From an uncultured Atopobiaceae bacterium (GTDB lineage Bacteria; Actinomycetota; Coriobacteriia; Coriobacteriales; Atopobiaceae): DNA of 14,583 nucleotides. The notes beneath the pieces are model-generated. The model made no database searches. It was not told the origin of the DNA and saw only the letters and a program-made list of their open reading frames with translations. Shown piece by piece: positions 13,704 through 14,583 of the stretch. The stretch's first letter is position 1, and each line of letters begins with the position of its first letter. The DNA is taken from positions 1 through 14,583 of the forward strand of contig CAMYZR010000010.1 of NCBI GenBank assembly GCA_947303905.1, written 5' to 3'. The position numbers and the translations under genes are program-made.

Positions 13704-14583
13704 ATGAACACCCGAAGCATGAAGGGCTGGCTCTACCTGATACCAGCCATCGCCTTCCTTGGCGTCTTCGTGGTCTATCCGCTCTTTGACGTCATCGTCT
13801 ACTCCTTCGAGGAAGGCTACAACTCCGCCTCGCAGACCTTCTTTGGCACGGGCATCTACAACTTCCAGTACGTCCTGCGCGACCCGTACTTCATCCAGGC
13901 GCTCAAGAACACCTTCATCCTGGTCATCGTGACGGTGCCGCTCTCGACGCTTTTGGCCCTGCTCATCTCGGTGGGCCTCAGCTCCATCAAGAAGCTGCAG
14001 GAGCTCTACCAGACCATCTTCTTCCTGCCGTACGTGACCAACACGCTGGCCGTGGGCCTGGTCTTCATGATCCTGTTCCAGAAGACCCCCTACACCGACG
14101 GCTTCGTCAACCAGATCATCCACTTCTTTGGTGGCAGCTCGGTCGACTTCATCGATGGCCCGTACTGGGCGAAGATGACCGTCATGTGCATCTACACCAT
14201 CTGGGTCGTCATGCCCTTCAAGGTGCTGATCCTCACCAGCGCGCTGGCGTCGGTCAATCCCGACTACTACAAGGCCGCCAAGGTCGACGGAGCCAGCAGC
14301 TGGCGCATCTTCTACAAGATCACGCTCCCGATGATCTCGCCGATGATCTTCTACCTCATCATCACGGGCTTCATCGGCGCCTTCAAAGCCTACGGCGACG
14401 TGGTCGCCATCTTCGGCGTCAACCTCAATGCGGCTGGCATGAACACCATCGTCGGCTACGTGTACGACATGCTCTACGGCGACGGTGGCGGCTACCCGTC
14501 CTACGCCTCCGCCGCGGCGCTGGTGCTGTTTGCCATCGTGCTGACCATCACCTGCATCAACCTGCTGATTCAGAGAAGGAGCG
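13704..14583 (+). CDS. ABC sugar-type permease (MalF/UgpA family), 3' end outside the window
   Basis: The reading frame opens at ATG 13704, one base after the ugpC stop, and is still open at the window end (293 codons read). It starts MNTRSMKGWLYLIPAIAFLG and shows about six hydrophobic helices (9-35, 69-92, 101-125, 159-182, 213-238, 272-291). The EAA coupling motif between helices four and five reads YYKAAKVDGASSW (188-200) followed by IFYKITLP, as in binding-protein-dependent CUT1 permeases. The last residues (LLIQRRS) look like the end of the final helix, so only a few residues are probably missing. A second permease (MalG/UgpE) and a solute-binding protein would be expected next. The substrate is unknown: sugar or glycerol-phosphate. 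Confidence 0.93.
   Translation, partial: MNTRSMKGWLYLIPAIAFLGVFVVYPLFDVIVYSFEEGYNSASQTFFGTGIYNFQYVLRDPYFIQALKNTFILVIVTVPLSTLLALLISVGLSSIKKLQELYQTIFFLPYVTNTLAVGLVFMILFQKTPYTDGFVNQIIHFFGGSSVDFIDGPYWAKMTVMCIYTIWVVMPFKVLILTSALASVNPDYYKAAKVDGASSWRIFYKITLPMISPMIFYLIITGFIGAFKAYGDVVAIFGVNLNAAGMNTIVGYVYDMLYGDGGGYPSYASAAALVLFAIVLTITCINLLIQRRS

Overview
The window looks like chromosomal DNA of a strictly anaerobic, high-GC actinobacterium, most likely a member of the Coriobacteriia (Olsenella/Atopobium/Collinsella-like). That placement is inferred from strong G/C third-position bias, intrinsic GC-rich terminators, and the gene set: [FeFe]-hydrogenase, Rnf complex, class III ribonucleotide reductase and a CUT1 sugar-type ABC importer. 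No RNA genes, insertion sequences, CRISPR arrays or prophage genes are visible.

Layout. (i) 1-1908: the last 20 codons of an NADH-dehydrogenase-like hydrogenase subunit (HydB type), then hydA, ended by a textbook terminator. (ii) 1940-3603, minus strand: a small acidic membrane protein of unknown function and an Ldh2-family malate/lactate-type dehydrogenase. (iii) 3604-3943: a 340-base intergenic region with GC-rich inverted repeats on the dehydrogenase side and a promoter flanked by tandem NrdR boxes on the nrdD side. (iv) 3944-7066: anaerobic ribonucleotide reductase. nrdD carries the ATP cone, active-site cysteines and zinc site but no glycyl-radical motif. That motif is on a separate 64-residue gene 103 bases downstream, with its own pair of NrdR boxes. 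A terminator follows, and then nrdG. (v) 7192-12309, minus strand: a complete, translationally coupled rnfCDGEAB operon. (vi) 12310-12559: a divergent regulatory region with several palindromes. (vii) 12560-14583: a UgpC/MalK-type ATPase and the start of a MalF/UgpA-type permease.

How the genes fit together. The trimeric hydrogenase and Rnf both handle reduced ferredoxin and NAD(H). The first vents electrons as H2, and the second couples ferredoxin:NAD+ oxidoreduction to ion export. Ldh2 and the sugar importer fit a fermentative lifestyle, and NrdD/NrdG supply dNTPs without oxygen.

The most unusual item is the split class III reductase: an RxxGY glycyl-radical module encoded as a stand-alone, separately NrdR-boxed small subunit, with no radical glycine left in NrdD. 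Reading frames exclude a single indel or a stop-codon readthrough as the explanation. Secondary oddities are a Ser in place of the usual proton-transfer Cys in HydA and a four-Cys cytoplasmic tail on RnfE.
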